From Eremomyces bilateralis CBS 781.70 (lineage: Eukaryota > Ascomycota > Dothideomycetes > Eremomycetales > Eremomycetaceae), in the NCBI RefSeq assembly GCF_010015585.1, contig NW_022985073.1:324929-388928 (forward strand): DNA of 64,000 bases. The letters run 5' to 3'. Both the position numbers and the translations under genes were made by a program. Below the pieces are notes generated by a model. That model was given only the letters and a program-made list of their open reading frames with translations. It was not told the DNA's origin and did not search any database. Every line of letters begins with the position of its first letter. Position 1 is the first letter of the stretch. This document shows, piece by piece, positions 35,228-46,977 of the stretch.

Positions 35228-35375
35228 GCCGTGTCAACGCGTCGTATTCAGTCTCCTTGTCTCTTTATCCGCATCGTTCAAGTTCAATCCTTCGCAAAGA
35301 GTCCTTCATTCCGGCTTCTCCAAGTCCTTCATCCTTCCTAGCCCTTCGTTATCGAAGACTACCCCTACCTTCACC

Positions 35376-36200
35376 ATGCGTACTCAACTCCTCGTCGCCG
35401 GCATTGCTCTGGCTGCCTCTGCGATGCCTCTTGAGGCTGCCACGCGGGTCGAGCGTCGCTCTCCATCCCCAGCTACCCCCGCCACACCCCTAGGTAGCCT
35501 CATCGACAAGCTCCTCAGCGCAGTTCCGCCTGTCGAGTTCGACCTTGGAGTCGGAGGCAAGCCTGAGAACGGGTCGACTGTTGAGCGTCGCTCACCAACC
35601 CCGGTCGAGCCAACTACCCAGCTGGGCAAACTCATCGATGGCCTCCTCAGTGCGGCCCCACCTATTGAGCTCGATCTTGAAATCGGCGGAAAGCCCGAGA
35701 ACAAGACTGCTACACGTCGCTCTCCATCTCCTGCTACCCCAAGCACTGCGCTCGGGACCCTCGTGGAGGACCTTTTGAGTAAAATCCCTCCTGCCGAGCT
35801 GGATCTCGGACTTGGCAGGCGTGCGCTCATCAGCCGTGCGGATATCGCTTCTGCCCTCCCAGATATCATTGGCACTGTTACCGACATTGTCACTGTCATC
35901 CTTGGCCACATCCCAGCCACCGATCTCAACCTGGGAGTCGGCAGGCGCGACGTCGCCAGCGCAGCGGCCATTACCACTATCCTCCCTGACCTCCTGAACA
36001 CGGTCACCGATGTTATCGGCGTCATCCTTAGCCACGCTCCTCCGGTTGAGCTCAACCTTGGTGTCGGCAAGCGTCAGGTCCCCAGTTCGGCAGACCTGAG
36101 TGCAACCGCCTCAGATCTTCTCGGCAGTGTTACAGATATCGTTGGTGTCGTTCTCAGCCACGTACCGCCGGCAGAGCTTGAACTTGAAGTCGGCAAATAG
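35376..36200 (+). CDS. Secreted six-repeat precursor protein with Kex2-type cleavage sites
   Basis: A single exon of 274 residues. MRTQLLVAGIALAASA is a signal peptide, and a short propeptide ends VERR (27-28). Six units follow: 29-72, 73-115, 116-149, 150-191, 192-233 and 234-274. The first five end in VERR, TRR, GRR, GRR and GKR, dibasic sites of the Golgi protease Kex2; the last stops at GK. Every unit carries the core LLSxxPPxELDLGVG (variants IPATDLNLGVG and VPPAELELEVG). Units 1-3 begin with SPxP; units 4-6 begin with a small-residue stretch and have a longer hydrophobic helix (such as LPDLLNTVTDVIGVILSH). Units 1 and 2 end with GGKPEN, and the next residues complete N-glycosylation sequons (NGS, NKT). 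There is no Cys, Tyr or Trp. This fits fungal kexin-processed secreted repeat proteins. Function is unknown; structural, repellent or signalling peptides are possible. Confidence 0.85.
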   Translation: MRTQLLVAGIALAASAMPLEAATRVERRSPSPATPATPLGSLIDKLLSAVPPVEFDLGVGGKPENGSTVERRSPTPVEPTTQLGKLIDGLLSAAPPIELDLEIGGKPENKTATRRSPSPATPSTALGTLVEDLLSKIPPAELDLGLGRRALISRADIASALPDIIGTVTDIVTVILGHIPATDLNLGVGRRDVASAAAITTILPDLLNTVTDVIGVILSHAPPVELNLGVGKRQVPSSADLSATASDLLGSVTDIVGVVLSHVPPAELELEVGK

Positions 36201-36718
36201 GTGCCGAAGAGAAGGCACCGTGAGGCGCTCATGGAAGAATTAGAGAGCATCGGGCAACATCCTTACATGACGGCAAATACGGCGTTCTCATTCGCGATGA
36301 AGGACTAGAGAAATATGCTAGGCAATAAGACTTGTAATTAGGAAAATACTCCATGGACTCTTTCTTGTATATTTTTTTTATGAATGCCTGTTTTTCTGGG
36401 ATGCAATTGTGTGGATTCTGCAGCAATAGAGAACTGGATTCAACTTGATTTGATTCTCAAAATTACCGAAGGCTTTGAAATTTGAATGAATTGACATCAT
36501 GACGCTTCAAATGGGCTTATTGATAAGGCCCTGATCGACGTTGAACGTGGGGTTATCTTAGTACCTCGGGGGTGTCACGTCGACTGAGCGGCATTCAAGT
36601 TGCGTCGCATTCAATTTTCCGAGTTCAATTCACAACCATTGCTATCTTGTAGTTATATACCTCTAATTCTTTCACTTTTGAGAGTTCTAGCATTGCCACT
36701 ATACCGATAAAACGGAAT
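36201..36718. other. Gap between the repeat precursor and the MscL gene
   Basis: 3' flank of the precursor and 5' flank of the channel gene. No gene seen. Confidence 0.5.
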
Positions 36719-37447
36719 ATGGCAAATCTATTCGAAGAAGGGACCCAATCCCTTCTCCACGCCAGCGAGCATGTTTCGAGACGCACAGTTGGATACTTCA
36801 AGCGATTCTTGGATTGGGCGCTACAAGATAACGTTCTCGAAGTCGCAGTTGGGCTGATGTATGTGACGATTTTAGCTGTTCAGTCATTTCTTCCAGTCCC
36901 CTCTTCTACATGCCACGTCTCCTTCTCTCGTGTTACATCCGGTGTTTAACCTGCTACGCAGCATCGCTGCAGCCTTCACGGCGGTTGTGTCATCCCTCAC
37001 TACCGACATTATACTTCCTATTGTGTCACTTCTCCCCTTCTTCAATCGCAATCTAGATGAGAAATTTGCCATTCTTCGTGGTGGCCCGCATAGCGAACAG
37101 GGCTACAACACGATCAAACAAGCCCTCGACGATGGTGCCGTTGTATTCGCCTATGGATCCTTCCTCGATAAAGTGGTCCGTTTCATGGTGCTTGGATTGA
37201 CAATGTATGTCACCGCTCTTGTATACGGCTGGATGAGCAAAGATAACATCGTCCGACACTCGGTGCGATGCAAATATTGTCGGAAGAGGATCAGCGAGAA
37301 GGTGAGTGGAATCGATTCGAAGCGGTCGATCCGGAGATCACGACGCTGTGGGCAATCGTTTCTAACTTACCACGTTTTCATAAATGCCAGGCTACGCGAT
37401 GTTTCAACTGCACCAGCTGGCAGGATGGCAGGGAAGAAATCAACTAA
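36719..37447 (+). CDS. mscL: Large-conductance mechanosensitive channel (MscL family) with C-terminal zinc ribbon
   Basis: Exons 36719-36858, 36962-37301 and 37391-37447 give 178 residues. Introns of 103 bp (GTATGT..CGCAG) and 89 bp (GTGAGT..GCCAG) restore one frame. The protein follows bacterial MscL: a cytoplasmic start and amphipathic helix (FKRFLDWALQDNVLEVAVGL), then IIAAAFTAVVSSLTTDIILP leading out of transmembrane helix 1, a periplasmic-type loop with FAILRGG, and helix 2 (FLDKVVRFMVLGLTMYVTAL). The tail has CKYC..CFNC, a four-cysteine zinc-ribbon-like end also seen in some bacterial (notably actinobacterial) MscL proteins. MscL opens under membrane tension to release solutes in hypo-osmotic shock. 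Its bacterial shape suggests old horizontal transfer, but the introns show long residence in the fungus. The membrane in which it acts cannot be read from the sequence. Confidence 0.9.
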
Positions 37448-39070
37448 TTAACACGTCATGACGGGAACCGGGCAATATACCTTCCACGAATGTTCGATTT
37501 GTAGGGGTCTTTTCGCAATGAAGACATCCCAAACCGTTCGTCGTCGCACCGTGTCGGCGAGATTGCACTTTACAATTCACTTGGAAAGCTTATTATCGAT
37601 CGTCGTTGGGTTCGAAGACGAACAGCAATTTCATCTGAATTGCAGTCGCACGGAGGCCCTCACCGACATAATCTTAAACAATTTATATTGTGGCGCTTGG
37701 GTCCAGGTTCTGCTGCCGGCCCCTGCATCCTTCAAACGATTGCATACGAACAAGAAATCCTTGGATGCCATGTGACGATAATGGTCGGTCATGCGAATCG
37801 GGGGCAATTAATATATTCGATGGCGCTTGCTCGGGTCTAAGCACGAATAATGTCCAATTTGACTTGACCGTCCCCTCGGCCCCCGTAGTGCGGCACTGAA
37901 TGGGAGACGGACTGGGCGGAGCGCGGACAAGTTTTCCGAGAACCCGGAATTCAAAGTTGGGAAGCCATGATGAGGACTATTTATTTGAGTCGTCCTTAAC
38001 AGCAATAAGAGGAAGGTTTATACAGAAGTTGAAGCATCTTGCGTTTCACAGTCCTAAAGTTTGAAAGGCGGGGGTGGCAGAGAGTTGGACGGCGACACGA
38101 TGCCGACGCTAGTGGTCGGCAGATAGTGGAGCGCCTGGCCGCGGTCCGCCACTCCCCTTCGATATCATCCCCATAATCTCACCTCACCTATTCTCCACCC
38201 AAATAACCAGTGTGATATTCTTCCTCAGGCTTTAGTCAGTTTTTTATGCTTCCGAGAGAGCCCTTTTGATCAGCTGTATCGCATATTGGCCATATTTCGA
38301 AGGGAGAGGGCCTATTATCGCTCGGCAATCTTGACAACCCTCATCTATCGGCGTTCACCAATTTTGGCTGGTCCTCATGGCAAGCAATCATTCCCTTGAT
38401 GACTTTATCTCTCAGGAGTTATTACCCAACTCGGTAGATTAACGAAGAGGGCAGCAGTCCTGGCCGCCACCCTACCAATGAACATGCGAAGAATCAACCT
38501 GTATCCGTCTTAATATACCAATAAGGTTTGGCTGCAACTTACCCCCAGCATCGCTAGCTAGAAAGGGTTGTCATAACTTCCACGAATCCTCGTCGCTGTC
38601 CCATGCCCTCAGTCCCGGTTCGATATGCGTCTTGTTTATACCCATATACGAGTCTTTCATACGCTCCACGCGCTTCCCCGCAATGAAACAACCTGGATTC
38701 TACCCCTGATGCGCTCTGTCTCGTTCCTGTTCATGTGGGCTCACTGACCCCTTCTGGCTGCACGGGTCAACCGCTGTCGTTTAACTCTCGCGCATCCCTC
38801 TTCTTGCTGCTCCTTCTTCCCAAAATATCCTACATTCGGCCTCGCGAAACGACGCAGTCAGCGTGTTGGCCAGCTCATAACCTGTTGAAGACCGGCCTCA
38901 TCCTCGAACGTCCTTTTTCGAGTCCTCTGGATGTCGTGACCACTCTGTTATTCCTGTCCAATCCTGACATCACGACCGCGCCTTTGCCTCGGCCTGTGGG
39001 GGAACGATGAAAATGTCCACCTCTACCACCCAACACCGACAATAGTACGAATCGGCGACGGATCGCCATC
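37448..39070. other. Gene-free stretch before the rhodopsin-like gene
   Basis: 1.6 kb with no domain-bearing or long open frame. Overlapping short frames near 37640-37900 are chance-like. The last 300 bp is probably the promoter of the next gene. Confidence 0.5.
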
Positions 39071-40552
39071 ATGCGAAAAGTACCGGCCGCGGTGATGGAC
39101 CGTTGGCCTGCGCCCAACTTCGTTAATCCGGAGTCGCAGGCCAACAAGATGCTGATTTCCATCTATATCTGCATAATAATCATCATCTTCGTGCTCTTGC
39201 TTCGGCTGTACTCTAGAATATACGTCGCAAAGTGGGTCTCCGCTTGGTGTGATGGAGCGAATCGACTGGGCTAACTGGCATTTGCATCAGATTCTTTGGA
39301 ATGGACGACTGGATGATTGTGCCCGCTGCTGTAAGCCTTCTTCAAATCCACATGAACCTAGATCACACAGAACTAACTGTAGTATAGATCACGGCCATCG
39401 GGTACGGGATCAACGCAATTGTCGCCATCGACCACGGCTGGTGTAAGAAGTTTTTAGTCTTTAGCTTAGAGCACGACTGACAAACTCCAGACAAACACAT
39501 ATGGGACCTCCGACCACATGAACTAATGATGGCTCGAAAACTCGTCATCGCATCCAACCTGACCGGATTGTACACAGCCGGTTGTACAAAACTTTCTGTC
39601 CTTCTCCTATACCACCGAATCGCGCCGGCATATTCTCGATTTCAATATCTAGTCTGGTTCTTTACTGGACTCGCCATCCTTTGGATCATCAGCTTTACCG
39701 CCGCGAACTTCCTGCTGTGTATCCCGCTTCATGCGTATTGGGATCTCAATTACGATGGTCCGCAGTCGTGCTTTGTGGAGGTGCCCTACTTTGTCGCCTT
39801 CGCAGGAATCGATCTCTTCCTAGATACCGCCATATTCATCCTGCCTCTACCGCTGGTCATCCCACTTCGTTTACCGAAGCGTCAGAAGATGATCCTTGGA
39901 GCTGTGTTTGGGATTGGGATTTTGTGAGTACAGCAAAATCCATCGATCACTACCAAAACTGACGTGCTTCAGCGCGGTCGTTGCAGCAGCCCTTCGGTTA
40001 CCAAGCCTTGTTCGGGTAACGGAATCATTTGATCTAACCTGTAAGCACCCCATCGCCTCCCTTCGTCCCTTAAAACACTTCAAACCCTTCGAGTATTAAC
40101 CAGCCTCAGGGGAAATCTACGATGCTGCCCTCTGGACCCTTGTCGAAGCCACCGTGGGCATCTTCTGCGCCTCCGTCCCCGCCCTGAAGCCCCTCGTCCA
40201 GAAATACACCCCCGCCATCCTCGGCACCATGGGCAACGGGAATCTCACGGGGAGCGGCCACATCAATAGCGGGATGTACCCGAACAGCCAACCGGCGTTC
40301 AGCCGCGCCGACTCGCGGGCATACAGCGAGCAGGCGTGGAGCCGCACGCGGTCGCGAACCCTCAGCGAGCCGACCTACAGTCGCGAGCTGTCGCGGACAC
40401 AGAGCGGCAACGTTGTTTTCAGCGACATCGAGCGGGGGAAGGGGTCTGGGGAGTTGGAGAGCGTGATCCTGACGCGGATCGAGCTGGCGGGGCGGGTGCG
40501 GGAAAGCACCGACAGTTCGCAGCGATTGGTGTCGCCGCGGCGTATGGTTTGA
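39071..40552 (+). CDS. Integral membrane protein with fungal rhodopsin domain (Pth11/SAT4-like)
   Basis: Six exons: 39071-39231, 39291-39330, 39388-39442, 39491-39923, 39973-40040 and 40110-40552, giving 399 residues. All five introns (48-69 bp) have GT..AG ends and keep the frame. Seven membrane segments can be read: KMLISIYICIIIIIFVLLLR first, then the segment with FFGMDDWMIVPAAITAIGYG, and so on to the last near TLVEATVGIFCASVPALKPL. DDW after helix 2, the conserved GCTKLSVLLLYHRI block and the two Cys around helices 4-5 match the fungal rhodopsin-domain family (DUF of SAT4/Pth11 proteins). After the last helix, about 130 hydrophilic residues with SRTRSRTLSEP-like Arg/Ser repeats form a cytoplasmic tail that could bind kinases. 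Members often act as surface sensors, but the ligand is unknown. Confidence 0.88.
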
Positions 40553-41039
40553 TGGGATTCAATGGGAATGATTATGGCTTATGGTTCGATGGATTGGGAT
40601 GGATCGTTGTTGAGCATTCGGCGTTTTGCATATGATATGATTCCTGGGGTATGTGGATCTCTTGGTTGATGGCATATAGGTATTTATGCCGACTTGATTT
40701 ACCTCATATTATGGCCAATGTGTATTTAGGTAGAACTATCAATTGTATGATGAAGAATATTACCATATTAACAGTGAAACCAGTCGCCCCTTTCTTGATG
40801 CATCCTCATGAACGTGAATAAATATAGCGACGGACCCATTGACCTGCGTTAGAGACATTCTGCTGCTCATCCCGCCGCTCATCCTGTCGGTCACCGCAGT
40901 GCTCGTTGCGTAGATCATCGTGCTTGATAATTCGAGTTGGTGCTTTCTGCCTAGTGATTCACGATCTTTCGAATACATTCTGTGTTTCTTCTGCTTCTAT
41001 TTTCTGCACGCATCACAATATCATGTTGGGTCTCGGGAT
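40553..41039. other. Gap between rhodopsin-like gene and the copia fossil
   Basis: No open frame of note. A short minus-strand frame near 40760-40978 has no domain. Confidence 0.45.
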
Positions 41040-41970
41040 CCCGGAGTCTATCCATGATTAGATTGGCTTATACCCGCCACCCCCGGCGCAGAATCGCCTA
41101 CATAGCTTCCCATACCAGAGTCTGCACAATGTTTAAGTCCATAGGTCGATTTCACTGCCCGAAGCACTTTGTTCGGGGCCTCAGAGTATCTTTTCGGTGC
41201 TTCAAAGTAGGTCTCTTCGTCGATGTCTTCATGTAGGCAGGCGGTTTTGATGTCCTCCTGTCGACACTTGTAGCCAAGGAGTGCCACAAGTGCGAGAGAG
41301 GCCAGATATAACGGTGACTTGACCACCGATGCGAATGCTTCCTGGAAGTCCACTCCATAGGCATTTTCAAACCCATGTACAACTCAACTAGCTTTGTATC
41401 TGGTGGTCCCTCAATCTTCGTGCCATGGCATGCGTCGACGGACTTGACGGGCTCTTATATATAGCGCTTCCAACCATGCGCGAAGCCCGTCCGACTGCTG
41501 AACCACCCGAGTTCACATCCTCGTCCACCGTCTCCAAGGCCCTCTGACTGCCTCAAGGGGGACAGCTTCTCCCAGCGCCAGCCTCAGGATTCGGAGTATC
41601 TCGGGTAGCACCTGGTTCCCTAGTCGAGTATTTGAGCCCTGGTATATATAGGACCTGCATCATGCCGTAGAAGAAGATGGCCTAGAAGTGGCCCCGAACC
41701 TGGTCCCTCTCACTGCGGGACCCCAACCGGACCATGTAGGAGGCATAGGTCGAGGTCCTTGTGGTAGTTCAGCAGGGCTTCTTTCGTTTCTCGTTCCGCA
41801 TTCAATTTCTCCACACCGCCCTGGAGCTTCCTCATCCGCTCGTCCTGCTCCTCATTACCGGCGCGGAGTTCACGAGGAAACTGGCGGAAGGCTCGGAGTC
41901 GTAAGAAGGTTATCTGTTCGTAAATCGAGAGTATGAATTCCTCGATGTTGACCCCATTCCAGCTTGTGTC
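41040..41970 (-). mobile_element. Broken Ty1/copia LTR retrotransposon fossil, reverse transcriptase and gag-like parts
   Basis: On the minus strand, 41048-41353 reads like the reverse transcriptase N-terminal region of fungal copia elements, with CRQEDIKTACLHEDIDEETY and SEAPNKVLRAVKSTYGLK; the family has QEDIKTAFLHGDIDEEIYME and SEAPNKVLRL-like blocks. Further along, 41760-41930 has a coiled, gag-like piece (LRAGNEEQDERMRKLQGG). The copy is broken by several changes and is not whole. I found no flanking LTR pair. The decay suggests it is old, though the exact age cannot be judged here. Confidence 0.65.
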
Positions 41971-44531
41971 GCGTCTCGGTTAGGGATGAACCTCCTGGGT
42001 CGACAGGTCGAAGCGGGGAGAAGCGGTCGGGGCTTTGGACGACCTCGCAAGTCTAAAGGCCTGGAGCCGGTTGGAAACTTTCATGCTCCTCCAAGAGATT
42101 CACCGACGCCGCTTTTTCTGCGTCGAGGTTTGTTATATAAGCGATTTGAATGGTTCTATATCGACTATTTCGTTGCTACCTGAACTGCCGAAACTTTATG
42201 AGCTGCTGAAGGTCTAGGGCACTTACTTCGTGGACATATGTTGATTTCTCTGCATGGGATCGGGAAATGGTATATAACCTGTGCATTGCCGCTCGAGCGG
42301 TAGCCTTTGTAGTAGCCAGTGACGAGGGCGGGAACGAGGGCGAGGATGAGGACGAGGACCAGGACGAGGACAATGGGTGCCATTCCTTGGTCGCTCTGCA
42401 TGCGCTGAGTATATACATCATCCATGCAGCCATGTTGGCTTTCGTTCTAAACGGGGCCACCAGCGAAGAGGATGGTTCTGAATTGAGCTCGCATCGGGCT
42501 TGGTTGGACCATGGGTTCCGATCCTCGTCAGTTCATCCCAGTGGGTCGCGAAGTTGGTCGATGCCGGCAACGGCTTGGCCCTGCATGAGCCATGTGGTGA
42601 CAAGGTGGGCGAACATGTACGTGGACCGTGGTCGTTGCAGGGCTTCTGCGGAGTCTATGAGTCGGCTGAGTTTGTGGTATATAGATATGACTTCGGCATT
42701 ACGACGTTGGATCGATACCAGCTCCGCGAGCTGGCGGACTCACTCAAGAACATGAACGAGATCGAGATGGGCTTCGATCCTTGTTTCGCCAATCTACAAC
42801 CAACGTTGGGTGTGCCATATCAAGGCTTCGTGGGCAACTGGATTGCGTCGGTTCGATCGGCCAGCGGCAAGGCGATCGAAGAATCTTGTCACAAAATATA
42901 TACTGATCGAACAAGTCCAGGACTATATTGATGGTGTAGAAATTCATATATAAGATCGGTTCGATAAGATATTTCTGAGGGCTGGCAAAGGAGATTTAGG
43001 GTTAGAATGAAGAGCAGGCTGAAGAAGATTGAAAGAATTTCTCATAAATTTGATGGGCTGAATAAGTCATATAAACGACATATTGTTTGACCGGATCCAA
43101 ACGGTTGAATGAATTGGTTTATAATTCCGGAGGGTGCGAGAAGGATAGGGAAGGATAGAGAAGTAGGAGGACGATCTCTCTCTTTGAAAATCAGGACGGA
43201 AACCTAACAAACGAGGAACACGAATCACAGTGGACAATACAGATACCCTCGCAGAGAAAACGCTGGACGCAAACGAGGGCGGATGAAAGGATACAACTGT
43301 ACGGAGTATTAGGAGGTGTATGTAGCCGTCAGAAGATATGAAACTCGCCTAGTTCCTTCGTTGTAGTGATGGGAGGTCTCCCAAACAATAACAAAGACGG
43401 GACGAAATAGGTGATAGATAGCTATCGCCGTAGGGAGGTATCCTTGACACACAGGTCTCCAGCCTACCAAAAAAGAAAGAAAAAAGCGAGGAAAGAAGCA
43501 CAGGGCATGGAAATTCTTTCAACATAGGCACGGCAAAGAAGTCCAGAGCAGATACCGCTAAGGTACAATAGCAATCGTGAGTTTTCAAAGCCCTGGACCC
43601 CATGGTCCCGGTCCACCCGGGTATCAAATGCATCCAGCATCAATGATCCATCATGGTTGGGGACATCTAGTAAACGGGATAGTATTCTAGGCTTGTACTC
43701 AAAGTTTTTTGGCGCTCTAAAGGTGACTAAACGCCGGAGTTTGATGGGCAGGGGAAGCGAGTCCACCCATCTTAACAGAAGCTTTGCATCGAGTTGATGA
43801 TACAAAACCAGAAGTCAATTTGACATCTTTAGGCAGATCAGAGGAAGCCATCAATTCGTTCCAATGACTGTTCATAAGGCAGATGGATGCCATGCCCATG
43901 CTCTTGCTGCTGACTGCTTGTCTGGCACATCGAAAAACGGTCTTGTTCATGGTACTTTATGCAGTGTAGCTTGCATCGTGAGCCAATAAATGGCTGACAA
44001 AGGATTTCCTCAGCGGATAAATGCTATTATCTAATCCACTTGCAGATCAGATGATACCTGTCGTCCAGCTGAGTGCTAGGAATTGCTTTACAGTGGGGGT
44101 GGAGCTTGTTGATTTATGATTGTTGAGTGACAGGCTGACAGCGGAGCAAAAAAATGCAAAGGGGTGAGATGATCGGAACTGCCCCGCGGATGTGTTGATC
44201 GCCCAAACATTTCATCATCGCTTTCTCCGGAGGTTCACTTCATCATTTCTGGTTCCCATAAGTCAACGACTCTTGACGGAATTATCTGAAGAGATCAATT
44301 GCAAAAACATCAGGTTGTAAGTTCCAACATTCAATTGTCTTTCTTACACTAGTTAGCCTTCAACACTTTCTGTTTGTCGTGTTGATAGTGCCCCGCCTAC
44401 ACCGCCTACCATTGTGCTGACTCTCTGAATTTCTCCGCTCGAATCCATTCATAAAGGATCAGTTCTGATACATTGTCTAATACATTCTAGAGTCAATACT
44501 TCTCCCATTGAGTCATCCATCAGCCGCAATC
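41971..44531. other. Gene-poor stretch between copia fossil and phosphoglucose isomerase gene
   Basis: The left part (41971-42950) may be more of the copia fossil or its surroundings. It includes a GAGGAC-type purine repeat near 42325-42375 on the plus strand. The middle has possible coding fragments at 43349-43950. The last 500 bp is the promoter and leader of the isomerase gene, with a pyrimidine-rich block. No recognised gene. Confidence 0.4.
43349..43950 (-). other. Possible decayed gene of unknown family
   Basis: On the minus strand a frame from 43950 starts MNKTVFRCARQAVSSKSMGM and a second frame (from 43805) continues with KLLLRWVDSLPLPIKLRRLV and LSRLLDVPNHDGSLMLDAF. These look like protein but are one base out of step with no intron to explain it. 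It could be a frame-broken gene. No domain is recognised. Confidence 0.2.
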
Positions 44532-46379
<1,848 letters not shown>

Positions 46380-46977
46380 AGGCTGGAAGGCGAGAGCCCG
46401 CATCGATGGAGGGACTGGAGAAGGGAGGGCGATTCGGTGAATGGGATGGGAAGAAACAAATAGTGCATAAAATGACTTTATGAGTTAGTAGTAACAAGGG
46501 GCAACTCTCGATAATAGATCCGTATCAGCCTCCTAAAGTCGTAGATTGACCGCACTGTAGGTTACGGGATTCCGCCAAACGATGCTCCTCAAATGGCTGC
46601 CATCTAAAATTCTTCCTGGCCTCTTTGCCACATCACTACTCTTGCTCTTGCTCTTGCTCATAATTACATCTGAAGCCATTCATAAATGCTATGGAGTACG
46701 GTACCTATTGGTGAGCTTTGGAGGGAAATACCTAATGGTAACGTCAGGACGTGAGGTAATTAGTCGTTGGAATAGAGCTCTAACCGAATCGGGTTAGAAC
46801 GAGTATGGATAAGGTACTTCGACAACAGGGAAACGGATCTGATATCGTCAACAACCCACCCTTTAACCACAAAATCCAAAATGGTTGGAAGATAATAGCT
46901 CTGCGCGAGCACTGCGCTCGTGTGACTTTTGATAGACATTGTAATTAATACTTGCCAGCTCCCACCGGTCCTCCCAT
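46380..46977. other. Gap with no gene seen
   Basis: About 600 bp. A 71-codon frame near 46582-46797 includes a poly-Leu run and looks like chance. The last 200 bp is the presumed promoter of the next gene. Confidence 0.5.

Larger units (their letters stand above)
29888..35375. other. Gene-poor accessory stretch (5.5 kb) with repeats and coding-like scraps
   Basis: No complete gene is seen. It holds a pyrimidine tract (30535-30715), two sets of direct repeats (31.5-32.0 kb) and several coding-like frames that do not join (30996-31376 +, 32216-32440 +, 32606-32875 -, 34034-34470 -, 34518-34868 +). The last part, from about 35130, is the promoter of the secreted repeat protein. The picture fits a graveyard of decayed genes or elements next to a transposase. 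Confidence 0.4.

Noticed and set aside
35376-36200. Idea that the repeat protein is a dikaritin/ustiloxin-type RiPP precursor
   Set aside because: There is no Tyr or other aromatic core residue for the known cyclisation, and no UstYa-like (DUF3328) gene in the neighbourhood.
41946-42950. Possible extension of the copia fossil to 42950
   Set aside because: Only scattered protein-like pieces were seen, too weak to place the element's end, so I stopped at about 41970.
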